Assembly (NCBI GenBank): GCA_039720395.1
Contig: CM077828.1
Span: 27,508,717-27,572,716, forward strand
DNA length: 64,000 nucleotides
Direction of reading: 5' to 3'
DNA from: Liquidambar formosana
Taxonomy: Eukaryota > Streptophyta > Magnoliopsida > Saxifragales > Altingiaceae
Shown here: positions 47,819 to 59,948 of the stretch, one piece after another
Layout: each line of letters opens with the position of its first letter
Position numbering within the stretch: position 1 is the first letter of the stretch
Position numbers and translations under genes: made by a program
Notes under the pieces: model-generated
Told to the model about the DNA's origin: nothing
The model's database searches: none
Seen by the model: the letters and a program-made list of their open reading frames with translations, nothing else

Positions 47819-48167
47819 TTAAGGGTCCTTAATTAGAAAAGGCAATAGAAATTACCCTTAAGAGATATTTCCAATATCTTGGGCTTTTAGTGTCCTGGAA
47901 ATTGATATTTGTGTGAAGCTAGAGAATTGGGTTCTGGCTTAGAAGCTCTTTTATTTGGAATTACTTCTGTAGTTCTGTTAGAGAGAGTTTAATTAAAGGG
48001 TGGAATTAATAAAGAGAGAATGGGTGACATGCAGAGAGAAGAACAAAAAATTGTTAATTTTTTTTGGAAATGTTATTGACTTGTGTTTCTCAGATATACA
48101 TTGTATGGAAAACATGGAATAATTGCAAGAAGTTCTCATCTTTTCTCTGCTAAGCTTTTGAGTGTAG
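47819..48167. other. 3' flank of the MYB gene
   Basis: Contains the likely MYB 3' UTR. No further gene seen. Confidence 0.45.
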
Positions 48168-48338
48168 TAATCTTTTTTTTTTTTAAATTTTTTTTATTAT
48201 TTATTTTTGATAATCGATAGAATTTATCCATATCCCTAATATAAACTAATGGGTATCAATTCTTCTCTATAAGTTTGAATTCAAAATCTTTCACTTTACA
48301 AGTGAGGAGAATGTCACTAGACTATCATACCATCAGCT
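48168..48338 (-). mobile_element. SINE-like element, family A (copy 3 of 3)
   Basis: Minus orientation; the A-rich tail appears as T-rich 48,173-48,207. The body matches 705-843 and 39,120-39,305, including a diverged B-box TTGAATTCAAA and GATAATCGATAGAATTTA near the tail. Confidence 0.65.
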
Positions 48339-50076
48339 TTGAGTTTAGAAATCAAGACTAAGTGTAGTTTGACAACTTGACATGAACTTTGTGAAATCTA
48401 GGTACAACATGAAGCTCAAGGCATGCATTAAAAACAAACACAAAGCATAATTTTATTTTATTTTTTTCAAGATTTACTTAAAAAATATATAAAATTAATG
48501 GAATGGATGACCCCACCTTGGTCTAGTTTCCAAAATTTCCAATAGATCCCTAGTGTTAATTAAGCTTATTACTATTAGAATTAAGTTGCATTCTTAAGTT
48601 TTAAATGAGATAAACATTATTAAGTTGCTTCTTTAGTGTTTTTTTTTTTTTTTTTTTCGTTTAAAATGTTTCTAAACTTCACTGCAATAAATGTGGAGTC
48701 ATGTAGCGTTGATACAAAACTTGAACGTTAAGGTATGAAATTGTAGACATGCATCATGGATATATATGGGACAAGTGTTTGGGTAGAGTTCAATCTTTTT
48801 CCTTATTCAATTCTCTGTTTCCCCTGCTTCTTTCCCATTGTTATAAGAATATGTGTTAATATGAAGTCTGTTTTCTTCATGATGGGAAGCCATTATAAGG
48901 TCAGCTTGTGTGCACCAATAACATGATAGTTTAATGACAAATTTTTTTATTATATTTTTTTGTCAACTGATAAGAGAACACACACTCATACAGAGTTAAA
49001 TCAAAATTTTCGCGAACCTCACACCCCTATTAAGATGGGACATGCCATTAGATCCAAGGGTCATTAGCGATAATCTCTTTATTTATTGAAGGAGTGATCT
49101 CAGGCAATCTCGTCTAGGCAAGACCAGGATAATTTTCCTTAGTGGGGTTGAAGTTGTGTATCATTAAAATCTCAAATGACATTAAAAAATAACCAAAAAA
49201 TTTTGAGTTCACTGTTTTGTCATTTGGAAGCACTAATTGTGGATGGGTAACAAGACTCCGAAAACATTAAATTACTCAAATAGGTGTGGCTATGAATTTC
49301 ACTGGCTAAGCTATTAACTTGATATGATGAAATTGAACCATTCAAATTGATGATTCATTCAATTTCTTAAACTATTAAATTCTAAATATTTAATTTAAAC
49401 CCTTTTTTTTTCTGTTATTGAATAAATGGATTGATGAAATTATAACTTAAGTTACAATTGACTGCATTTAATATACTAAATGAAATCATCATTCATGGAG
49501 ACAAAACTTCACCTTCAAGGTAAGACGTCATTGTCTTACTGCACACCAAGCAACCAGTAGAATCTAAATTGCCTATAGACAAGCCCATAAATTAGAAAAG
49601 TCAACTTCTTAATTTTAAAACGAGAGGACAATAGATGTGGATTTTTAGTGTAAATTTGGATTAAAAAAAAAAAAAGCTTCCAAGGAAAAAATTACTTATC
49701 AAATGAAGATACAAAACATTGAAAGCGGTTAAATCAAGAAAAACCTATATTATTTTGAGTCAATACAAAAATTTTGGAGGGACCAATTTAAAAAAGTTGA
49801 TTTCTCAAGGGACTTCATACGCGATAATACAATAAAACAGGGCCAAAAACAAGATCATGGTCCCCCAATTACCTCCCTCACGTGCGTGAGGAGAGACTAC
49901 CCATAAAACCCATGAAGTGTTGATAATTTGATGCTCATTTGTTGATGTTAGATGAATTTAGAAGAAGGCTGCAAAGATAAGTTCCGTCAAATTATCCAAA
50001 AGAATAAAATGAGGACAATCTTTAAGACACAGAGAGTAGCATTTTACCTTCACTAATATTTTATAAAGAATATATG

Positions 50077-50078
<2 letters not shown>
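48339..50078. other. Gene-free AT-rich spacer
   Basis: Long intergenic sequence with A/T homopolymers. I could not identify a gene, RNA gene or complete element. Confidence 0.45.

Positions 50079-50109
<31 letters not shown>
50079..50109. repeat. (GA)n microsatellite
   Basis: About 15 GA units, which create spurious Arg-Glu and Ser-Leu reading frames on the two strands. Confidence 0.95.
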
Positions 50110-50110
<1 letters not shown>

Positions 50111-50329
50111 ACAACAGGAAAGGAATTTATACCTACAACGGTTATGGAAAACAAAATGCAACCAATCCTTTTCCGGGGATATGCTCGGCTGCACCCTTAA
50201 TTCGTGTATATTATGCTTTAACCAATAGGCATAATGGTATGTTCTACTCATCACATTGTTTAAAGGCAAGGGCTTTAAAGGTTACAGACCTTTTTGTGGC
50301 AAAGGAGGCCCCAAAAAAGGGATAATCAA

Positions 50330-50420
50330 ATTGTGAAAACACATTTTTTTCATATAATGATTGAGTTATTAATTGCACCTTAACATGTGTCATTAAGAAA
50401 CACGTTAAAAAACCTCTTAA
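50330..50420. mobile_element. Fragment of the 19,024 MITE family
   Basis: Carries CATATAATGATTGAGTTATT, CACCTTAACATGTG and CATTAAGAAACACG, matching the right-hand part of 19,024-19,493. The left part is absent. Confidence 0.55.
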
Positions 50421-50444
50421 AATTAATACTTATAAAGGCCTGTT

Positions 50445-50655
50445 TGGGAATTTCAAAAACTAGATCAGATTAAATCCAATCCATAAGGTTTTTAAATAAA
50501 CCAACTCACAGTTGATTTGAAAAAAAACTGTGTTTATAACTTATTTTCAAAACAAAACTGAATTGTTTAACAAAAAAAAAAAAAAAGACTAAGCAAACAG
50601 TGTGAAATCAAAACTGACCAGACTTATCCTAAGCTGGCCAGATTTTCAGGTTTGC
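50445..50655. mobile_element. TIR element related to 58,480-58,680, interrupted
   Basis: Starts GGCCTGTTTGGGAATTTC. The interior matches 58,500-58,665 (AATAAAACTGAATTG, ACTTATTTTCA-like and CAGATTTTCA.GTTTGC). The right tip that the 58-kb copy keeps (CCAAACAAGCCCTAA) is cut off here by the foldback element that follows. Confidence 0.55.
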
Positions 50656-50935
50656 TATACGGATTTGGATTTGGTGCAATTTGCACCTCTAAATGCATGT
50701 TGCAGTTACCGCTAGATGGGCGATGTGTGGCAAAGGAAAAGCAAGAACGACTGGGATTCGAAATATGAGTTTGGCGTCAAAATGTTAACGCCGTAAACTT
50801 TGGGCATGAAATCCTTACAGCGAATCTCAGCCATTCATACTTCTCCCTTGTCATGTAGCGACAATTCAACGGTAACAACACTAATCAGTTAAAGGTGCAA
50901 ACTTCACCAAATCCGAGTCCTTGCCATACAGCCCC
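50656..50935. mobile_element. Foldback MITE-like element
   Basis: Imperfect inverted repeat: the left arm has GGATTTGGATTTGGTG and TTTGCACCTCTAA, the right arm reversed has GGACTCGGATTTGGTG and TTTGCACCTTTAA. The arms continue with similarity for about 80 bp. Target duplications are not clear. Confidence 0.6.
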
Positions 50936-51516
50936 TAAAGGGACTTGGGAGTATCACTATTCACTTCAACAACACGGAGCCTTCATTTAGAAGTACAAAC
51001 CGGTCCTTACACAAGAAAAGGCCAACTGCCATTCAGTTGGTTGATTTCGAACCTGCCCCCAATCTGACACGGTTTTAGCTGTACTTGGTGCAGAGATACC
51101 ACGACCATGAAAATGGTTCACTTAATACTCCAGTTTGGGTTATAAGTGGTCCTGCCCCACTGTACATGCGTTATACTCCAGTCAAATCAGTTAAGGTAGC
51201 AGAGGATTTTGCACTACCTTCTCCCTTATATCATAAAGCAATGATAGAGGTGAATCCTACATTCAAAAAGTACTACAGATTCGAGGAAAATTTACAGACA
51301 ACAAGGGTTCAGAGAACGGCAAATTTGCCACTGGTAAAATGTTAGTGTATCCGCAAAAAGAATGAAACCTCATCCACAAGAACAAAATAAACAGAAAACA
51401 AAGAGAAAAATTCTAGGGAGTTTTCATGCCTGACCTACAACCAAGTTCTTGAATGCAATAAAATGGATTTCTCATCTAACAACCTGAGCTTAGAAAATTT
51501 TATCAGCGGAAGGATC
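50936..51516. other. 3' flank of the phosphate translocator, with an unrecognised ORF
   Basis: An open frame on the plus strand (51,085-51,345, 86 codons) includes PLYMRYTPVKSVKVAEDFAL and PSPLYHKAMIEVNPTFKKYY. Its composition looks protein-like, but I recognise no family, and the region overlaps where the convergent gene's 3' UTR should lie. It could be a gene fragment. Confidence 0.35.
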
Positions 51517-54500
51517 TCAAGCTGCCTTTGGATTTGGCTTAATGCGCTTAACCCTTGAATACAGGAACACGCCAGCAAGAGCCACTCCAGTGCCTGCAAT
51601 CAAAGCCAGGGGGAAATCTCTGTTATTGGAAAACAAGGGGTGCTGTAAAGTGAAACCAAAATCAAACAAGAGAAAGCAATTGAATCTTCTTTGGGGAGAG
51701 GGGGGGGGGGGAGGGGAATCATAAATTAAGTAAATTTACCCATAGTGTTGATGGGTGAAACAGGTGATCGGAAGAAGAGAACAGAGGTCACAATGACAAC
51801 CACCCGCTTCACACAATTTCCCACAGAGTGGGTAACTGGGGATACCCTCTGCAGTATCATGTAAGAAACCTGCACAACTCGAGCATAAAAAATATCAGCA
51901 TAGTAACAAAGAGAACTAAAAGAGATACCAACTAAATAGAAGCATCCAGTAATTTGACATGTTCGGAAGAAGCTAAGTATGGTTTAAGAAGATGTTGACA
52001 TGCTTGAACAAGGTTGTGGTCATTCTTAAATACTCCCCTCCCTACTGTGATTCCGCATCATCATAGATGAACTTTGCTATCATTTTGCAAAGACAATATT
52101 GACAAAAGAACCATGATTTGAGACCTTGAATGTAACTAAAATAACTTTAAAGTTTAAATTAGAGGTGCCTCTCTCTTATTTAATTGGAATCATGATCTCC
52201 AGATATAGTTATGTGACACATGATTTTGTGCTGGGTGGCCATTTATGAGCTATCTTGTTTATGTACATTGTGCGCATGTTCCTCTATATGATACAATACA
52301 CTGCAGTTACACCCCAAAAAAAAAAAAAAAAAAAAAAAAAGGAAAAACTAAATCAAAGATGCAATCTGTGAAAAATCAAACTTTTGTTCTAGTATTACTT
52401 CCTTTTTTTACTCCAAAATTATAAATTAAAACTAATAGTCAATTAAAGCCAAATTTTCTATTAAAAATAGATTTGGAAACAGGAGAGTCCTTGCAAAAGC
52501 ATTTACAAGGTCAATGAGTGATCAAGCAAAACCATAAAGAGCAAAGTAAAATCTCCAAAAATATAACCACTCAATAAATAATTTGAACTCATTTATTTGC
52601 TATGAAAAAAGAAAGTGAAGTTTTAAGTGGTTATTAAAGGTCCCCTTGAGTATTAGAAAACAGCACAACTCACTTAAAGGATTAGATATTTGAGTAAGAA
52701 CAACTTGATATGTTAACAGGCAGTGAGGCTGGAGAAGTGATAGGCAAGCAGAAACTTGAACAAAATATCGTTCAAGAAAACTAGTTATTAAGGAAGCATT
52801 TATGGTTTAGGGGTTTGTCTCTTTCTTTGTCCAAGTACCCAGAAAATTACGAAAGCATCTCCTAAACAATTTCACTATTTACTGAGTATTTAACCTCATA
52901 TACAGAGAAAATTTTAGAGTGAAGGATGCTCCTGTGCCTTAACTCAGTGTGATGGGAGAATATTACATTTAGGATAGAAGTGGCCCTTGAAAAAGCATCT
53001 CTAGAGAGGACCAAGTATGTCATAAGTGGACTACAGGCAAAAATGAAGCCAGAGATAGTAAATGGCATATTTAATTCTAAATAAAGTAAATTATTTCTTA
53101 ACGTTCCAATTGAAGCCGCTTTGAAGCATGGACTGGTGTGATAATGGTAAGCTGGACACACTTGAGAAACACATGACATAGATAAAAAATGGAAGATACA
53201 GAACATATGAAAAGCCTCACCTGCTGATATGCATGGAAGCAGAGTGCAGCTATGAAAGACCTAGTGTACAGCTGTCTAACATCCAATCCCTGAAATACAA
53301 TAAAGAAAAAGTTAAGACCAATGTACATGAGAGATGCATTGGTGAACCAAAATAATAATAAATCCGTAAAAATTTCTACACTTAATATTTACTCACAGCA
53401 GACTGCAGGTATGAAGGGGTAAACTTGACACCTTCCATTAAAACAGCCACAGGGGCTAACAAGATAAAGGACATAATTGTTATTATGGAGAAGAGAGTAA
53501 TGTTGTCCAAAGATTCCTGTTCAAGAAGAAAACGCTGTTTATGAGCTGATTTGAAACAGCAAACATCTTAAAAGATTATTAAAATTATATATATATATAA
53601 TATGATAAATTGGTCCATGCAACTGTCTTATATGGAATTACTTGAATCAATCAATCAATAAGAAGAACCAAACTTTTTCAAATCATTGACAATCCACTAA
53701 CAACCAACATTAGTGATTAATTATTTAAACATGAATATAGACAACACAGATTACCTCTTTCTTAACCATGAACTTTTTGCTAAGGACATTACGAGATTGG
53801 TTAGTCACATTGGAAGCCATTGCACTCCAAAACCCAGCCCTGTTTCACAAAAACAACAATGAGTTCATGCATCAGAATGAAGGATGCTCACTTCAATTAT
53901 TTTTGGGTCAATTTATCTTTAAAGCAACATCTGAACTGAGCTCCTGTAAATAGAATCCCTATTCAGAATTCTACAAGTGCTAGTATGTCCTTTTTTTAGA
54001 GAACCGCAAAAGAATATATATTCACATGTATATCCTCACCAGTTAAAAGAGGCCTCGGTAACTGATGCTAGTGCCACTCCACCAACGATCGGCACAAGGG
54101 AAGAAACTACCCAAAGAGTAGGCAACTGTTTGAGCAGGATGATTTAAAAGAAGTTAGATAATGAATATTCGATGATATCATAGCCATCAACCACTCAATT
54201 ATATACTTATAATGTGTGATGCAGTGTGAAAATAAACATTGTGGTCATGCCAGCAATAAAATCAGCAATTCCAAGGAAAATAGCAAACATTCTCACGAGC
54301 AGAATAACTAACAATGGAGACTTAGATCAGCACAACTGCTATCCTCATGCCCATGCTATGAAACTGAAGTATAGCAATTTAAACTCCACTCAGTAACTCC
54401 AGTGGATGCAACTAACAAGGAAGGGGAAGAAAGCATATGAAATTCATACCTCCCCTAGAAACATAGCAGAGAGTACAACTGAGAAGAAGGGTTCCATAGC

Positions 54501-56208
54501 CTTGATCGTATGAGTGAAAGAAACAGCCACCTTTCCAAGACTCATATTGGTAAAAAGGTTGCCCAATGTATGCACCACTGCCAGTGGCAGGATTGCTACA
54601 AGCTGTTGAGTGAATATTCACAATAAGAATTAGCACATACAAGAAATGGCAATACATTATATAACACAACCAATGCTGCATAACATTGGTTTACCTGTGC
54701 ACCAGAAATTTTAGGCCTTTTATAGAGATTAGATGTCCACATTAAGATAACAAGCACAGTCCCAACAGCAAACTGAACTGCAGTGACTGTCACTGGGTAT
54801 GGGTACACCTTCAGAACCTGCAAACAAGATGTTCCTAATCAAAGTCATACTTTCCCAGAACCATCAGCACAAAAGTTGAAAGTACATTCACATTCTCTAG
54901 ATAAACAACCAACCACAAATAGATATTTAGTTAATGCATTAAGGTAGGTTGATTCCCAAAGATAAATTAAACAAGTTTCTGGTACTTAAAGGACTAGTGA
55001 GTGAGAATTTTCTCAAATATCAATTGTTATCTACAACCATATTACAATCATGCATTATTCTGTTTCATTTACTATGTGACCATTTTTATTTTATTTTTTC
55101 ATTTTTCTCTGTTTGGACATCAATGGTAATCCAAAACCATTTTTAAAAATACATTCATCTGCTTCATTTGCTAAGCGATCTAAATTTTTTTTTTTCTCTG
55201 ATTGAACAGAAGGAAAACAAAAGAAAAAATAAATCGTAAATTCGTGATCTTAAATTCTTCATTTTTTTGGTTTCCAAAGAAATAAGATATATAAATAAAT
55301 AAATAAAACTGAATCTCGTACAATTACTTGACTGTGTTAAGTTGATGTTCTCGTTTCCTTGAAGACTTAACATCAGAAAATGTGAGATTTCTCTTTTTCT
55401 TTTTCTTTTTTTTTTTTTTTCAATATTTCCTTGGTTTTCTCAGCAACCGAACAGGACCTCATGAATAACCGAATCTCGAACAATTATTTAACTGATTTAA
55501 GTTGCTTTTAACGTTTCCTTGAAGACACAACATCAAAAAATGTGAGATTCATATAATTCTTTAAAAAACAAATTTCATTTACTTTTTGTCAGTTTTCTCA
55601 GAAGCCGAACAGAGCCTCATGAAAATTATATTGCATAAAAATCAATTATCCTACCGTGATTTCAACATCTACACCTAATAGCAGAAGCAGAAAATATAAA
55701 CATATACACACAAACCAGATCAAATCAAACAAAGAAGAATAAATCCTACACAATCTCAACACATACAAAACGAAGAAAAGCTTCGAACACCAAAACTAAT
55801 AAAAAACCGAACCTGCTTGTTGTAGATGTTGAAGTAAATGTTGAAGAGATACCACAGACCAAACAACGATCCAAGCTGCAACGTCTGCATCAAGCTACTC
55901 GACTTGGCGCTCTCTCCTGCACTCTCTGGCACCGACGTTGCCCTAACCTCAACACCACTCCTCTTCCGATCCGAACCGAGAAACGACGGCACGGAGCTCC
56001 ACTTATCGAGCCGTGACGACGGAGAAGTGGAGAAAAACGATTTGCAAGGCGCCGAAGCGGAGAGGCCATTGACGGAGGCGAGATCAAGCGATTTCGGAGA
56101 GGATGAGATACATATGGGGTCGAATCTAAAGGGAGAAGCAAGGCGTGAAGGTCTTCGAGGTTTGAGAAGTGGAATTGAAGGAGACGAAGTGAATGCAATG
56201 CTCTGCAT
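51517..56208 (-). CDS. PPT: Plastid phosphoenolpyruvate/phosphate translocator
   Basis: Inner-envelope antiporter that exchanges cytosolic phosphoenolpyruvate for plastid phosphate, feeding the shikimate pathway. Nine exons in transcript order: 56208-55813, 54817-54695, 54602-54450, 54125-54040, 53839-53755, 53516-53397, 53289-53221, 51869-51740, 51593-51517; total 1,239 nt, 412 aa. The first ~95 residues are Ser/Arg-rich with few acids, a chloroplast transit peptide. Translocator stretches follow: [91 protein letters not shown] and [20 protein letters not shown], ending RIKPNPKAA. The pattern fits PPT (CUE1-type) better than TPT, GPT or XPT. Intron 7 (51,870-53,220) is the longest and has a 24-bp A run. 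The leader carries a (GA)n tract. Whether it is the PPT1 or PPT2 type is not decided. Confidence 0.95.
52317..52340. repeat. Poly(A) tract in PPT intron 7
   Basis: 24 consecutive A after CCCC. It could be the tail of an old retro-insertion; no matching body was recognised. Confidence 0.85.
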
Positions 56209-56271
56209 TTTCGAGATCGAGATAGAAAGTGGAGATGGTTTTAGAGAGAGAAGGGGAAAATATGAGTTATA

Positions 56272-56299
56272 AAGAGAGAGAGAGAGAGAGAGAGAGAGA
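56272..56299. repeat. (GA)n tract in PPT 5' leader/core promoter
   Basis: About 14 GA units on the plus strand, hence a CT tract in the PPT sense direction, 64 bp upstream of the start codon. CT-rich tracts near transcription starts are common in plants and can bind GAGA-binding (BPC) proteins. Confidence 0.8.
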
Positions 56300-56456
56300 A
56301 CGGGGGGGAGGGAGGGTCGTTGAAGTGTCCGTCTGAGGAGTGTGGTTTGGTATCAGGTGCACAAAGGCGCCGTATGGCAAAGACGAATATATGATGCGGA
56401 GCGGATCAGAAATGTGGGTTGTTGGATACTCTCCGGGAATTTGCTTTCTCGGGAAA

Positions 56457-56978
56457 CCAGTAATCGAGCGCACGCCATCGCGTGTGTAACACATCTTTTA
56501 AGTTTGCACTCTATCAGTAGAACTGTTATATTAGTTTTTAAGTTTTTTAAACCACATGTGTGCGTGGGAGCAAATTAAGGAAAAACAAACTGTAATGGAT
56601 TTTTTGAAAGTTGGTAAAATTACTAAATCGTCTCTTACCTTTATCTATCTATACTACTATATAAAGCTAATTTCCTTTGTAGTTAGATTGCACCCTGAAA
56701 ATACGAAAACATCCTTACAAGCTAATAAAGTTAAAAGACGGTTTAGTAATTTTACCAACTTTTAAAAACTTACCACAATCTGTTCCTCCTTAATTCTCTC
56801 TCACACACACACGTGGTTTAAAAAACTTAGAAACTAACCTAGCATTCCCACTGATAGAATGGAAATGTGTTGCACACAGATCGCTTGTGCTCGATTACTA
56901 GTTAACTGATAAGGGCATTTTAGTATTTTCAAGTACAGTCTAACCACAAAGGAAATTGGTTTTATATAGTAATATAGA
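56457..56978 (-). mobile_element. Outer non-autonomous Helitron (minus), hosting a second one
   Basis: On the minus strand it starts TCTATATTACTATATAAAACC (56,978) after host A and ends CTGG (56,460-56,457) before host T, fitting 5'-TC...CTRR-3'. A CACGC-GATG-GCGTG hairpin precedes the end. Removing the inner element (56,648-56,901) leaves about 268 bp that align end to end with the inner element. No coding. Confidence 0.88.
56648..56901 (+). mobile_element. Inner non-autonomous Helitron (plus)
   Basis: 254 bp, starts TCTATACTACTATATAAAGC after A (56,647), ends CTAG (56,898-56,901) before T (56,902). Same family as the outer element (shared CAATTTCCTTTGTGGTTAGA-like and TTTAGTAATTTTACCAAC segments) but in the opposite orientation, so the locus reads as a complex inverted repeat. 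Confidence 0.88.
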
Positions 56979-59507
56979 TTTCTAAGGACATGTTTGGTTC
57001 CAATTCAAATTATAGTTCTTTGAAGCACATTTTTTCAAGAAATATAGTACTTGGATTTTCATTTTGCTTGATCACAAAATTAAAAAAAATTAAAATTGAG
57101 GCTTAAAATTTGGAGTTCCCTCAAAACAAGAGAGAGATTTGTGTGCAACGGTATTATCATGTGCCTGTGAGTCAAGTAAAAAGATAAGAAAATAGTAAAT
57201 GCGTTAAAATTAAAAGATGTGCTTGTTAAAATTTGATCCTCACTTGACACATACATCATTTTTTTAGCTCATATTTTTACGCATATGTCTTTTCTATCGT
57301 CATTAAGAACCTTTCAAAAAATTCAAAATCTATTCGATGGTATGTTTGGGAACAATTTTTTATTCATCAAACTTGCAAAACATATGGGTGCAACTAGGTT
57401 CATTTTGATTCGGTTGCAAACCACGGAACAAAACCAACTTAGGTCGGTTCTAAAAAATTGAAATAAAAATTGAACTAAACCTACCCTAAAACCAAAGCCA
57501 ACTTACACCTCTAGCAAAATGACCAAATTTGAAAATGTGTTTTGTAAGATCTATGTTTCAAAGCAGCTAATTTCAAAAAAAAAAATAAGGATAACATTCT
57601 CAATTTCTATTTTTTCGCTAAGAGATATAAAATCACTTAAAATAATATTACCGAAATTTTTTGAAAATTGCATAATTCAAATAACTTATAGAATACTCAA
57701 CCAAAACGCCCCACACTTCTCAAGGAAATAAGAATACATTTTCATTTCCCTACAAAATAATTATATAATATATTGTGTTGATTTATGTATTTCGTGACAA
57801 AAAATTATTTTCCAAGCATGGAACCAAACATTCCCTATTTCCTTTGGGGAAAATGGAGGAGGATTCTCGCAGCCATATGTTACAAGAAAAAGAATTTCAC
57901 GGTTGGTAGAGATTTGATTTGACTCATGGGTGAAAGGGGAAGTGTACTTGATCTTCCATCCTCAACCGACAAGTGGCTAGTTGGCCACCAAATTGCAAAG
58001 ACTCAGCAAATGGGAGCAGTGATCTGATGAGGTCGAGTACAGTGAGGCTGAGCACGTGGTAAAAATTTGATTGGCTACAAACATTAAAAGTCAAAGGAAA
58101 ACAAAAATGGGACACATCATTTTGGACCTTTATGAACTCTAAGGTCACGTGAGCTGAAGCCCTTTGATTACGAACGTTTGATCATTTGGTCATCGGTTGG
58201 AGGCACAAGAAAGTAGGTGAATTTTTGCTCCACTTTTTAAGCCAAATATAAAAATGCCATTTTTTAAAAAAATAAAATATTAAAAGAGATATATAGAAAG
58301 AAAAGTGCAAATAGCTTTCCTCTTTGTGCTAAAAGCATAATATATTACGAAGTATTATTTTCCAGGCATAAGACAGCTTAAATTTTCCTAAAACCCTTTT
58401 TTTTTTTTCCCCCCCAAGATGTGACATGACCTTTTCTAACAATTTTTTCGATTGATGTGGCACTAGTTGATTATTTGACCTAGTCCTAAAATTGTTATCT
58501 AATTTTTAAGTAAATCAATTCATACTTGGTTTGAAAAAAATTGTATTTATGTCTTATTTTTAGAATAAAACTGAATTGATTAGTAAGGAAAATGAGAGTT
58601 GCCAAATAATATGAAAGCAAAACTACCCATACTTATTTTCAGCTGACCAGATTTTCAAGTTTGCCAAACAAGCCCTAAGATGTTGCATTGAGATATCAAC
58701 TCTATGTAACCTCTCATGACAAATGGCTTATGAGGTGGCAATGCCATAACAGATAAATTTTATCTTTTATTGGACCTGGCTTGAATTACTCATCAATATC
58801 TGTTGTTTCAAAAAATTTCTCACCTCAATAATTCAAGATTTGCAGGATGTGAAATATACTTCTAAGATGTAAGATCCCTCCTTCCGGGCTGTGTATACTG
58901 TATTCTATATATAGAGAGAGAGAGAGAGAGAATGTGGAATTAAAACCCTGCATATGGATCTCAGAAGACACTACTACTACTAGGCCACAGCCCACAAGGG
59001 CCAGTGCCCAGTGGTGAAATAAATGATGCTTTCCCATATAAAGTGAGATTGAGTTCCATAGGCTTGGACAATATTAAGACTATTAGGCTTGAACACAGTT
59101 GTTAGTGGGAAAATACACACATATATATATTTGACTGCCCAGTTTCAGCTAAATATAGAGATTCTGGTAGATCCCATTTGGCCAAATACTCCATAATAAT
59201 TATTTTTTTTTTAAAGAAAAGGACCTCCACAGAAGACCCCCTACCCTTCTTCTTTTAAGTTATTTGAGGAAGGATAGGTGGGTAAATTGAATGAATTATC
59301 AAAATCACATTTGACTTGGGTTGTTGGACCCTGCTATTGGCCGGTTTCCTGAAAAATATTTCTTTTTTACACTTCTTTCCTAAAGGTAATAAATAGAATA
59401 AAACCACATTTAAGATCAGAAGTTAGTGTTTAACATAGGAGGAAAACTAATCAAGTTTGTCAGTTTTTCATGTCAAATGATGTTTTACTTGGTAACAACA
59501 ACAACCA
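56979..59507. other. Intergenic repeat-rich spacer
   Basis: No gene recognised. A possible TIR element spans about 56,987-57,835 (ATGTTTGGTTCCA at the left, TGGAACCAAACAT at the right; target duplication unclear). About 58,480-58,680 matches 50,445-50,655 and keeps a right end CCAAACAAGCCCTAA. A (GA)n run lies at about 58,911-58,932. Confidence 0.45.
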
Positions 59508-59538
<31 letters not shown>

Positions 59539-59546
59539 AAAAAAAA
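59508..59546. repeat. Poly(C)21-poly(A)18 homopolymer junction
   Basis: 21 consecutive C followed by 18 consecutive A. Length may be unreliable in sequencing. It may also form a C-rich/G-quadruplex-like structure. Confidence 0.9.
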
Positions 59547-59948
59547 CCAAAAAAAGGAAAGAGATGTTAATACATTAATTAAATAGAGTCCACTGCATAT
59601 TTCCAGACAGCAAAAGAATTTGAGATTACCATAGAGAGGCAGTGGCATATATTGTGGGCCAAAAACCCCGCCATCACAGTGGTCAGTACACCTGCATCTG
59701 CATAGAACACTATTAATCCTAGAAGACATGCTTGCTACAGTCCTATCCTGCATTAAAGGCAACATGAACAAGCAACTGAAGTAAAGCAAAAACAAAAACA
59801 AAAAAACCAATGCCCCATTTCATCCACCCGCACACAAGTCATATCCCAGTGAACATGATTTCATTTTAATGTAAAGTGATTCCTCTACGTAGAGGTAATG
59901 ACAATTGGAGTGTTTAATTTAAATACATGCTTTGACACCATTACAATC

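Noticed and set aside
55838..56272. 144-codon plus-strand frame opposite PPT exon 1
   Set aside because: Antisense shadow of the GC-richer transit-peptide exon.
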